Positions 21,082 through 29,855 of a DNA stretch of 51,329 bases are shown here, piece after piece. The translations under genes were made by a program, and so were the position numbers. This stretch comes from Branchiostoma floridae (lineage: Eukaryota > Chordata > Leptocardii > Amphioxiformes > Branchiostomatidae): assembly GCF_000003815.2 (NCBI RefSeq), contig NC_049991.1, forward strand, positions 523,598 to 574,926, given 5' to 3'. Each line of letters starts with the position of its first letter. Within the stretch, counting starts at the first letter, position 1. The notes beneath the pieces are model-generated. The model did no database searches. It was not told the DNA's origin and was given only the letters and a program-made list of their open reading frames with translations.

Positions 21082-23190
21082 GAAACTAGAGTTCGGCGAC
21101 CTCATGCCTCCATGAAATATTTAGAGCTTTTTTAAATTTATGCAAATGACTTTTTTCATGATTTATGCATGGTGATGTTCATCATACACATACACATGTC
21201 ACAAGTATAAAATTCCCATCATTAAACATTAAGCGGCTTTGCAATTTTCGCATATATTATGCAAATCAGTTCCTCATTAGCTTATTTGGTATCTGCTTAT
21301 GTTCCATCTATCATAATTAACATGTAGCATTTATTGAAGTCCACTTATTGAAAACAATGGAATCATACAATTTCCTCCTTAATTATGCAAATTAAGCCCT
21401 CATTGCATAACATCTATATAGTTATGAACATCTTTGCCTAAGCTACCTGCATGCCTAAAATGAAGGCAATCTGTCGTTCCTTTCTGCAGTTATCCTCTTT
21501 AGAGTGTATTGACAAAAGCGCCCCTGCAGTTCCACAATTAAATGTTTGGGGGATGAAACTTGCCCCACTTTGTCATGACGCTAAAAGCTATCTATCACCT
21601 AAATGTCAAGACCATAGCATGTCTGGAACAAGAGATACATTGAAAAAACTGCCATGATAGAATATTCTCGTTAATTATGCAAATGTATTCCTATTTTGCA
21701 TAATCAGTTCCTTATCTTGTACAACATTGTCTAAGGTACCTGCATACCAAAAATCATGAAAATCCCTTGTTCCCTTCTTGAGATATCCTGTTCAGAAGTT
21801 TTTGACAAAAATGCCCCTGCCATCCCAAAACTAGCCGCTAAGGGGTCCCAAACTTATGTCACTTCTTTCTGAGCATAATAGCTATCTAACACTCAAAAAT
21901 CGTGACCATAGCATGTTCAGAACACCGAGATAGCAAAACCGAAAGTTGCGCTGCAGTACCAAGGAGAAACCGCTAGGGGGCCCTAAATCTAATCATTTCC
22001 AGCTTTCATCACACACTACCAACACTCCAAGTATGAAACCAATCCACCCAGCCGTTCTTGAGTTATCTTGTTGACAGACAGACAGACAGACAGACAAACG
22101 CTACTGAAACTAGAGTTCGGCGACCTCATACCTCCATGAAAATTTAGAGCTTTTGTAAATTTCATGCAATTGACTAACACATTAACATAATTTATGCGTG
22201 GTGTTGTTCATCATTGACTAACGTACACATGTCACAAGTATAAAATTCCAATCATTAGACATAAAGCGGCTTTGCAATTTTTACATAGATTATGCATAAA
22301 TTATGCAAATAAGTTCCTCATTACCATATTTGGTATCTGCTTATATTCCATCTATCATAATTAATAAGTGTTACATTTATTGAAGTCCAGTTATTGCTAA
22401 TAATGGTATTATACAATTTCCTCACTAATTATGCAAATAAGGTCCTCATTTGCATAACATGTATATCATTATGAACACCTTTGCCTAAGCTACCTGCACC
22501 CCTAAAATGATGCCAATCCGTCAATCCTTTCTGCAGTTATCCTCTTTGGAATGTCTTGACAAAAACGCCCCTGCAGTTCCAAAATTATATGTTAGGGGGC
22601 TGAAATCTGCCCCGCTTTGTCATGACACTGCAAGCTATCTACCACCCAAATGTCAAGACTATATCATGTCCGGGACAAGAGATACATTGAAAAAACTGCT
22701 ATGATAGAATATTCTCATTAATTATGCAAATTTACTCCTATTTTGCATAATTAATATCTTATCTTGTACAACATTGTCTAAGGTACCTACATACCAAAAA
22801 TCATGAAAATCCATTGTTCCCTTCTTGAGTTATCGTCTTCAGAAGTTTTTGACAAAAATGCCCCTGCTATCCCAAACCTAGTTGGTAGGGGGCCAACACT
22901 ATGTCACTTNNNNNNNNNNNNNNNNNNNNNNNNNNNNNNNNNNNNNNNNNNNNNNNNNNNNNNNNNNNNNNNNNNNNNNNNNNNNNNNNNNNNNNNNNNN
23001 NNNNNNNNNAGATAGCAAAACCGGAAGTTGTGCTGCAGTACCAAGGGAAGCGCTTAGGGGGCCTAAAATCTAATCACTTCTAGCTTTCATCGCACCCCAC
23101 CAACACACCAAGTATGAAACTAATCCATCCAGCCGTTCTTGAGTTATCTTGTTGACAGACAGACAGACAGACACACAAACGCTGGGTAAA
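21082..23190. repeat. Tandem duplication of a ~1-kb octamer-rich repeat
   Basis: Two direct copies (about 21082-22105 and 22106-23190) each begin AACTAGAGTTCGGCGACCTC and end in a GACAGACAGACAGACA tract. Offset at the start is 1024 bp. Internal words such as TTATGCAAAT, GCAGTTATCCTCTTTGGA-like text, GACAAAAATGCCCCTGC and GCTAGGGGGCC recur in order. The second copy is cut by a 100-base gap (22910-23009). Non-coding: the short parallel reading frames near 21451 and 22507 merely reflect the duplication. Confidence 0.8.
22910..23009. other. Assembly gap (100 N)
   Basis: Exactly 100 N, probably a placeholder length, inside the second tandem repeat copy. Confidence 0.95.
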
Positions 23191-23195
23191 ATATA

Positions 23196-23250
23196 ACCTC
23201 CATGACATTTCATGGAGGTAAATATAACCTCCATGACATTTCATGGAGGT
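23196..23250. repeat. Tandem pair of perfect 10-bp stem hairpins (ACCTCCATGA)
   Basis: 23196-23219 and 23227-23250 each consist of ACCTCCATGA, a CATT loop, then TCATGGAGGT. The same arms appear at the outer ends of the repeat copies at 21082 and 38903, so this looks like two fused termini of that family. Confidence 0.7.
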
Positions 23251-24252
23251 GAATATGAACGTGTTGACGGATCGTTATGATTCTTGGTATGTAGATAGCG
23301 TAAGTGAAGACTTACATAATGAAAATTATGCAAATTAACAGCTAATTTGCATGATAAGACTTTCAAAGTTGTCACATATGTAACTGTAGAAAGAGGGCAG
23401 AGAGTAAGGGGTGTATGTTTGGGTCCCCTAGCGTCTTTTTTGGAACTGCAGGAGCCGGTTTAGTTTCATACTTTGAAAGAGAATAACTCAAGAAGGGATG
23501 AAAGGATCATCATGATTTTTGGTATGCTCACAGCTTAAGTAATTATTGATATTGCAATTTGATATTGATTATGTAAATTGGGATCTACTTTGCATAATTA
23601 ATGGCGAAATCTTATGAACCAGCTCCAGGCATATAAAATAAAATGTAATGAATAACACATTTATGTCTACAGCCATAAATCTACATAACAAACCTGGTTT
23701 ATTTGGCGAATGTATGTGTTCGAGGGTGAGTTCACAAGGGTGAATTGTTATCAGGACTGTGTAGGTTTTTGGTCTCTCATGACTTGAAATCTTGTCATTG
23801 TCCCTATACTGAATATGTCATTACCTTTGCCAGAATGGCTAAGGTTATGTTTTAGGCTTGTGGGTCTGTGTATCTGTCTGTGTGTGTGTGTGTGTTAACA
23901 GCATAACTCGAGAAGCCTTGGATGCATCCCGATGATATTTGGTAGGTGGATAGGGGTCGGGAAAACGAAGGTCAAGTTTGATAATGGGCCCCCTCGCGGC
24001 TTGCTAAGGTACTGCAGCAGAACCTCAATTTTTGATATCTCGTGTTCTGGACATGCTGTGGTTACGATTTTTGAGTGGTAGGTAGCCCTTGGGGCAGAGA
24101 GTAAGTACTTTAAGTTTGGACCCCCTAGCGGCTTGTTTGGAACTGCAGTCGCCGATTTCCTTTCAAACTTTGGACGAGAATAACTCGAGAACGTGTTGAT
24201 GGATCGTCACGATTTTTGGTTTGTAGATAGCCCAAGTAACAATGTACATATG
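23251..24252. repeat. Further fragments of the octamer-rich repeat family
   Basis: Several blocks in the opposite sense to 21082-23190: GCCCCCTAGCGGC-like text, GGAACTGCAG, AATAACTCGAGAAC, GGATCGTCATGATTTTTGG. A (GT)n run lies near 23877-23894. A 100-base gap begins at 24253. Confidence 0.65.
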
Positions 24253-24352
24253 NNNNNNNNNNNNNNNNNNNNNNNNNNNNNNNNNNNNNNNNNNNNNNNN
24301 NNNNNNNNNNNNNNNNNNNNNNNNNNNNNNNNNNNNNNNNNNNNNNNNNNNN
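24253..24352. other. Assembly gap (100 N)
   Basis: Exactly 100 N next to a repeat fragment. Confidence 0.95.
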
Positions 24353-24616
24353 CAGAAAAAATATAGCACTGTTTCAGTCATCATGTGACCCGAGGTTACG
24401 AAGCAAACTTCAATGGTTGCGATGTTGATGAGAACTGGTCAAGCTGCAACAACGGAAGGAGCGCACGAGGGCATCGTGTTAGAAGGAGGAAAGAAAAAAG
24501 GCCGAATTTGCCACACGGAAGAAGCTTGAAACGAAAGACGTCAGACTGGCTTTGAATTATCTAAACCAAAGAAACGTGAATGCGTCGGGCATTTTCTCAT
24601 ATGTTTTAACATGTAT

Positions 24617-24788
24617 ATATACCCTGGGTACCATTCGGAAAGTAGTTCGCTCTGGCGTTAATCATACACTATATACAGTCGATTCTCGCTCTGACATTTA
24701 TCATACACTATAGTATAAACAGTCGCGGTAGCAGAAGAGAACATAGGACTATTAGGAGCGAACCACTACCCGGATGGTACCCAGGCTA
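24617..24788. mobile_element. Foldback hAT-like MITE, 8-bp duplication ACATGTAT
   Basis: ACATGTAT lies at 24609-24616 and 24789-24796. The ends CCCTGGGTACCATTCGG (left) and CCGGATGGTACCCAGGCTA (right) are inverted repeats that continue inward (GTAGTTCGCTC / GAGCGAACCACTAC). Same family as 34842-34941, with consensus end TAGCCTGGGTACCATCCG; the left tip here is decayed. Confidence 0.8.
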
Positions 24789-25158
24789 ACATGTATAGTC
24801 ACGGAATTGACATTGTTCTGTTGTATTTTAAATGACAATGACACAGAACACAAAACCAATAGTCTACGAGTCGAATAAGTAGATTGTTTATAATTTCATC
24901 AAACTATGCAAAACTGTTTTAAGAGCAGGCTGGTAGAATCCCCGAGTATTAGGACGTGTGATCTGTAAAAGTTGCACATCTCCAGCACAAGAGCAGTCTC
25001 TCGGCAGCCTTATTTTGCCGGGATTGCCGCTGGATGTCCCGGCTTCCAGTAAATCACGTCTCTGTACGGCACAGCACGGCGCAAATGACGCTAATAAACT
25101 ACCCGGCCAAAATTATCCCCCCTCGTGCAAATTACATCCGAGTCACTGATTAATTTTC

Positions 25159-25171
25159 AGGTCAGAGGTCA
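25159..25171 (+). promoter_or_regulatory. Perfect DR1 nuclear-receptor element
   Basis: AGGTCA-G-AGGTCA, an exact direct repeat with one-base spacing. RXR homodimers, RAR/RXR, HNF4 and COUP-TF class receptors bind DR1 sites. Mnx genes respond to retinoid patterning in chordates, so the position upstream of Mnx is suggestive only. Confidence 0.4.
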
Positions 25172-25309
25172 ACATTTCATTCTGATAAAGCTGAGGACGG
25201 CCCAGGTTTCAAATTTGTTGCTCCGTCCATCTCCGTGATGAAATGTGTAGGTAATTGAAGCTCTCTGATAAATTAACTGCCAGTTTCCAATATGGAGCGG
25301 TGAGCGGGC

Positions 25310-25323
25310 CCAGTAGATGGCAG
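25310..25323 (+). promoter_or_regulatory. CTCF-consensus match CCAGTAGATGGCAG
   Basis: Fits every position of the bilaterian CTCF core CCASYAGRKGGCRS. Could mark an insulator between the MPPE1-like and Mnx genes. Function is inference. Confidence 0.35.
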
Positions 25324-27099
25324 CAGCGCTAGCGCTTCAGTCTGTCCCAACAAAACGGTTCCGTATCCGCATCTCAGTCTGTTCTTTTTATATTGTTGTG
25401 ATGCTGAAGCTAGTTCCGTGTCTGCTGGCCATTCTTGTTTATTAACTTTTCCTTTTCACTTATATTCCGTCCTTTATTTGACGAAAAAGAAAGGTGGAGT
25501 TGACATAATGTACAATCAATTCATGGGCCATTTCGCTAGTTGAGTGTGTCAGCCAATCGCCTGGATGAGAATGGGGGAATAGTTCCAACAATAACGGTAA
25601 TTGAAGGGTGTGTGGATCAAATTAAGGTAATTCGTTTTGATTCCCCAGCAGTGTCATTACAAATTACCACTTGATATAATTCGATTAAGGACTATCGACT
25701 TTTGCGGATTGATTAAGCGCGCTTTGCGCATCACTATTCCTGCCCGCCGGAATTACAGAGATATTACTTAGTACGCCACCCACTTTAAATTGGGTCTGTA
25801 GGGCTGCCCCCGGGACAGAACCGTTTAGGCGTTTTCCAGCAAGGTTTTATTTCATTATCCTGGCTTAATATACTCTCCTTTAAAATTCAGCCATTGATGA
25901 TTAAATGTCCAGGTCTGTAGAGGAATAAGTAACAGTGCGCGTGATCAATGAGAAAAGAAGCGTTTCGACATAGATGTACATTTTTGCCGAAGTAGGAGTA
26001 AATGTGCCGTGTACTTTTGCATCTATGTTTTCGAAAGGCTCTTCTTGACTTATGTTTGTCCGTTCATTCCGTATGAGTTCCGTATAGACATGTTTTTTTA
26101 CGATGTACCTACGATAGCTTACCCCATCAGTAGAAAAATGGTCATAGTGAAGTACAAAAATCATACGACTATGGAGAACTTTATAATGTTGTTACAGGGG
26201 TATTACCGCGTTAAGGTGGGGTCACACTTGAGTATATTTTCAAGCCGCATGAGTTCCGTTTTGACATTTTGGCTAATTAAAATTAATTTCGTCCATACGC
26301 GGCCGCACGCACAAGACGCACTTCAAACGCATTTGAATCGTTTTTAGATAGTTTCAAGTACGCAGGCAAACGAAAATATACGCCCAGCACGCCGGATAGT
26401 TTTGGACATGCACAAAACTATCGTTCGTACGCAGTTTGGTTGCCTAAACGTCATGAATGCGCAATACAGTGGTCCCACGATTGTCGAGTGCGGTATGAAG
26501 ACGCTATATGTTTGCGCTTTATACGCAGTAATACGCGGATATCGTGGTATTGCGAGTACATAGCGTGCTTACATCGCACACAAAACGCACCATGAACGAC
26601 CGTATAACGAATGCCTACATAGATAACGATTTAGTACCCTACGTTCTGCGATCGGGTTGCGCATACTACGCGTACCGATACCGTGATCGACGCACACTCC
26701 AGATTTGGAATAAATACGAAGGTGCATCTGAGTCTCTTCAAACAGATGTTGGAAGTTGACCATCAACTGCATGACTTGGTCACTTCCTCCAGAACAACTG
26801 CTACAGGACGCTCACTAAGGAACAAAAACACTATCTCCACCCTCCCCCCCCACACACACCCCCACCCCCCAGCCAGAACTAAAAGACTTCAGAACTCCTG
26901 CATACAGCTATCAATATGTATAACAAGACTATAGACACTTAGTTTGTAATGATGGGTACTTAATGTCAGGGATGTTGTATACTATCTTAAATATATTGTT
27001 TTCATGTACATATGCGGACCAAGTAAGTTATGTGTCTGTTGGTTAATTCCAGCGCCATTCAGGCTACCATTATGTGTATGTCTGTTATGTTGAATCAAT

Positions 27100-27262
27100 A
27101 AAGGAAAAGAAAGGAAAGGAAAGAAAAGGAAAGGAACGGAAAGAAAAGGGAAGGAAAGAAAAGGAAAGGAAAGGAACGGAAAGAAAAGGGAAGGAAAGGA
27201 AAGGAAAGGAACGGAAAGAAAAGGGAAGGAAAGGAAAGGAAAGGAAAGGAAGAAAGGAAGAT
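27100..27262. repeat. Purine tract (GGAAA)n
   Basis: About 160 bp of GGAAA/GGAAAGAAAA units with GGAACGGAAAGAAAAGGGAA repeating three times. Long frames across it (Lys/Glu-rich one way, Phe/Ser/Leu-rich the other) are artefacts of the repeat. Confidence 0.9.
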
Positions 27263-28157
27263 GAAAACGAAGAAGTTTTTCCCGTACTTTTTGTCCTTCA
27301 TAGCGGAGACTAAGGCAGAACCCGTGAGACCAGTGTCTCTGTCAATCGATGATAGTATGTGGTCTTCCAACTGTGCGTTTTCCCTCTGCTGACCCTGCAT
27401 TGGTTTCCGGGTAGATTCGTCACTCAGGACAGAAGCGACGGCAAAAGTGTTGCTGTGGTTTGAAGTTCTCTTTTTATATAAAGCGTGGGACTTTTCATTT
27501 TCCACCGCCCAGAAAAAAGAAGACAACCATAAGTCAAACAAACAAACAAACAAATAAACACACAAACACACACACACACACTACCTTCGCTTTTACAGGG
27601 CTAACAATGATAATGATAGATGATTCAATTTGTTCCATGTTCTCATCTATTGATTGTTATTTCGTCATTTGCACATAGCCTTCGGGCATGGTGCAATTCA
27701 CCATTGTGTTTGAACGTCATAACCAAGTAGGGTCTTACTTTCAAAGTGGTTATCTCACGGAAGCTGTGGGAAGCTGGCGGCGCTCAACGAATTTCATCCA
27801 TAGAAGCGACGCTTTTTACGCTTTGCTTTTGTTGTCTTTTTAGTCACACTTGAACGTTTTGGATGATATTACAATTATAAAGTCAAGGATAACATAAACG
27901 CCGCCAGCGTGCCGCTGCTTAAGATACCCGCTTGAATTGGGTCGAGGTTTGTAAGCATGCATTTCATTGGTCAAGTCAAGAACGAATAGCTCCAGCTACA
28001 AGCGGGAAATAGTGAACACGTGCAAATCTCTGGAATTATCTACAAATACTGATGCAAGATGCATAAGCTGGACTTTAATTTTATTTACAATTAACTGCTC
28101 TATTTTGATAACAAGGTATGATAAGGTACAAGTCGTTCCGTTTCCGCCCCCCACATG

Positions 28158-28165
28158 TGACGTCA
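28158..28165. promoter_or_regulatory. CRE palindrome TGACGTCA
   Basis: Exact CREB/ATF site about 1.4 kb before the Mnx ATG. Motif only. Confidence 0.25.
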
Positions 28166-28273
28166 GCGTCCTAACTTGTCTTTACTGACGGAGGGAGAGG
28201 AGCAAACAGGACGTCACGAAAAAGTGACAATAGCTCGCTTTTGCCATCGAAAAATGGCTGACTTGTACTTGTA

Positions 28274-28373
28274 NNNNNNNNNNNNNNNNNNNNNNNNNNN
28301 NNNNNNNNNNNNNNNNNNNNNNNNNNNNNNNNNNNNNNNNNNNNNNNNNNNNNNNNNNNNNNNNNNNNNNNNN
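28274..28373. other. Assembly gap (100 N)
   Basis: Exactly 100 N in the Mnx upstream region. Confidence 0.95.
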
Positions 28374-28854
28374 TAAACATCAGTCCCAGCTTTGTATCGG
28401 TGAATCAACCGGTCCGTCAGCTGTAGTTGGCGCTATCTGTGAAACCAAGTTTACAGGCGATATTACCTCAGGAGCAATAGAACCTACGCTACAAGCAGAG
28501 GTTGAGTCGCGTAGATATAGTATTAATCGGAAAAATTACACTGGCGATTCCCCTATGCGTGTTGAGGCCGAGGCAAGAGGAGCGGCGCCAACTACTACTA
28601 CTGCTTGGAGAGTAATAGAAGCGGCTGACCAGTAGGGTCTAACAAGATGGGTCTGTGTACAATGTTCGCACTTCTTGCCGAACCCCGCCCCTCCGCATGG
28701 CCCTATTGTGAAGGCGTGAAGCCATTAACGGCCTCGCTTACAACACAGCGAGTGCCGCGTCAGGACTCAATGACCCGTAGAATTGGTCTAATTAAACTGG
28801 TTCATCAATTAATTATTTTAATTGTCAACACTTCCCCTTTCTCGCTGCGCAAAC

Positions 28855-29019
28855 CAGTCTCTACCAGACTCCGGATCGCTGGAAAATCGTAGAAATGAAC
28901 AGATAGAGGACGTGGATCGCGTGCTGTTCCCTACCCAACTATATTCCTCTGGCCGGCTTACTCCTCTATCTGTTCCATTTCTACGATTTTTCCAGCGATC
29001 CGGAGCCTGGTAGAGACTA
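28855..29019. mobile_element. Foldback hAT-like MITE, 8-bp duplication GCGCAAAC
   Basis: GCGCAAAC flanks it at 28847-28854 and 29020-29027. The arms (CAGTCTCTACCAGACTCC... and its partner ending GGAGCCTGGTAGAGACTA) are inverted repeats over about 60 bp with a small centre, so the single strand forms one long hairpin. 165 bp, non-coding, about 520 bp before the Mnx start codon. Confidence 0.85.
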
Positions 29020-29309
29020 GCGCAAACAGATGCGTGTCTTCATCCTTCTTCCAAAGCGGAAAAAATTGTTTGCCATAGACAGTCTTCTGTAAGCCCTACG
29101 AAAACAGCTATAAGAATATGTTGATTCTTAACGAGCTCTGAGACTCTGTCGACTATCAAAAGAAGTGTATCTGTGCTAAACGTCTACACTAAACGAATAT
29201 ATTGTTGAGTTAATTGGAAAACAAAAGAGACCCATCGCGTGCAAGTATTTTTTCTTCCACATTGTCTGGTGGCCACGCATGATGACATCATTTCCAGTCG
29301 TGTCATAAC

Positions 29310-29315
29310 TATAAA
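29310..29315 (+). promoter_or_regulatory. TATA-like box, candidate Mnx promoter
   Basis: ACTATAAATGG 229 bases before the Mnx ATG, with a CCAAT at about 29432 and an inverted ATGACATCAT site at about 29282. It would give a 5' UTR of roughly 200 bases. No initiator can be proven. Confidence 0.35.
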
Positions 29316-29538
29316 TGGCTCTCAAACAAACTGTGGGTGACAACAGCTAATCAAGCTGTTCTACTAGTAATTGACTGCTATTATTCAGGACTTATTTGAA
29401 TAGGACAGTCAAATGTATGTGAGTTGGCAGCCAATGGAGAGGCGAGGGCGTGGATTCAAATTAAGGCCAGGTTTGCGAAGAAACCACAAATGTGATCCGA
29501 TCGCCGGAGGTTAGTTGTGCGTTACATGTTTCTGGACC

Positions 29539-29855
29539 ATGGATAGTTCAAAATCTTTCCGAATTGATGACCTTCTAGCGAAGGGTCCGACCAGGCGGCC
29601 ACGGTCCCTCAGCAACAGTCCCAGCCCCCGGCCCGCCACCCCGCTGTCTCCGGTTAGTCCGAAGAGTACGGGGACGCCTCCGACTTCCCCGCCACCTCCC
29701 AGCACACAGTCCGGTACCGGCCTGACCAGCAGCATCACTCCCAAGCCCGGCCTCCTCAACATCCAGCCGCCGCCGGGACTCGCCATGTCCCACCCTACCC
29801 TACAAGTGTACGGACATCCACTGTACTCCTATCCGAACGTCATGAACGGACACCA
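29539..29855 (+). CDS. Mnx: Mnx exon 1, visible part
   Basis: 105 codons before the gap: SFRIDDLLA motif, then repeated Ser-Pro and Pro-Pro runs ([23 protein letters not shown]) and [16 protein letters not shown]. The reading frame that re-emerges after the gap (30140-30330) shows no Mnx-like residues and is probably intron. Confidence 0.9.

Larger units (their letters stand above)
24950..25870. promoter_or_regulatory. Candidate Mnx distal regulatory block
   Basis: A repeat-poor stretch 3.7-4.6 kb before the Mnx ATG with close-packed motif words: GATTAATTTTC, a perfect DR1, CTGATAAAG, a CTCF-consensus match, ATAATTCGATTAAGG and GGATTGATTAAGCGC. Its composition differs from the transposon-filled surroundings. 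Enhancer function is inference. Confidence 0.35.
24353..29538 (+). other. Mnx upstream region
   Basis: No gene found. It holds a foldback MITE (24617-24788), a repeat-poor block with DR1 and CTCF-like motifs (about 24950-25870), a purine tract (27100-27262), a CRE (28158-28165), TAATTA words (28785-28830), a foldback MITE (28855-29019) and a TATA-like box (29310). 26200-26800 is CG-containing text that I cannot assign. Confidence 0.55.

Noticed and set aside
22073-22098. GACA repeats and other short direct repeats as possible CRISPR
   Set aside because: There are no spacers and the host is a eukaryote; these are simple tandem repeats at the end of a dispersed element.
21451-22704. Two similar 65-68 residue frames about 1 kb apart, which look like conserved peptides
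   Set aside because: Their similarity is explained by the tandem DNA duplication; other copies of the repeat carry stops, and neighbouring non-coding parts are equally conserved.
26205-26235. GGTGGGGTCACACTTGAG, resembling a transposon terminal word
   Set aside because: I found no matching inverted partner within several hundred bases, so an element cannot be supported.
27074-27577. Lys/Glu-rich frame on one strand and Phe/Ser/Leu-rich frame on the other
   Set aside because: Both are produced by the (GGAAA)n purine tract; there is no domain on either strand.
29511-29793. Antisense Gly/Arg-rich frames opposite Mnx exon 1
   Set aside because: They are the GC-rich shadow of the Pro/Ser-rich Mnx coding strand.
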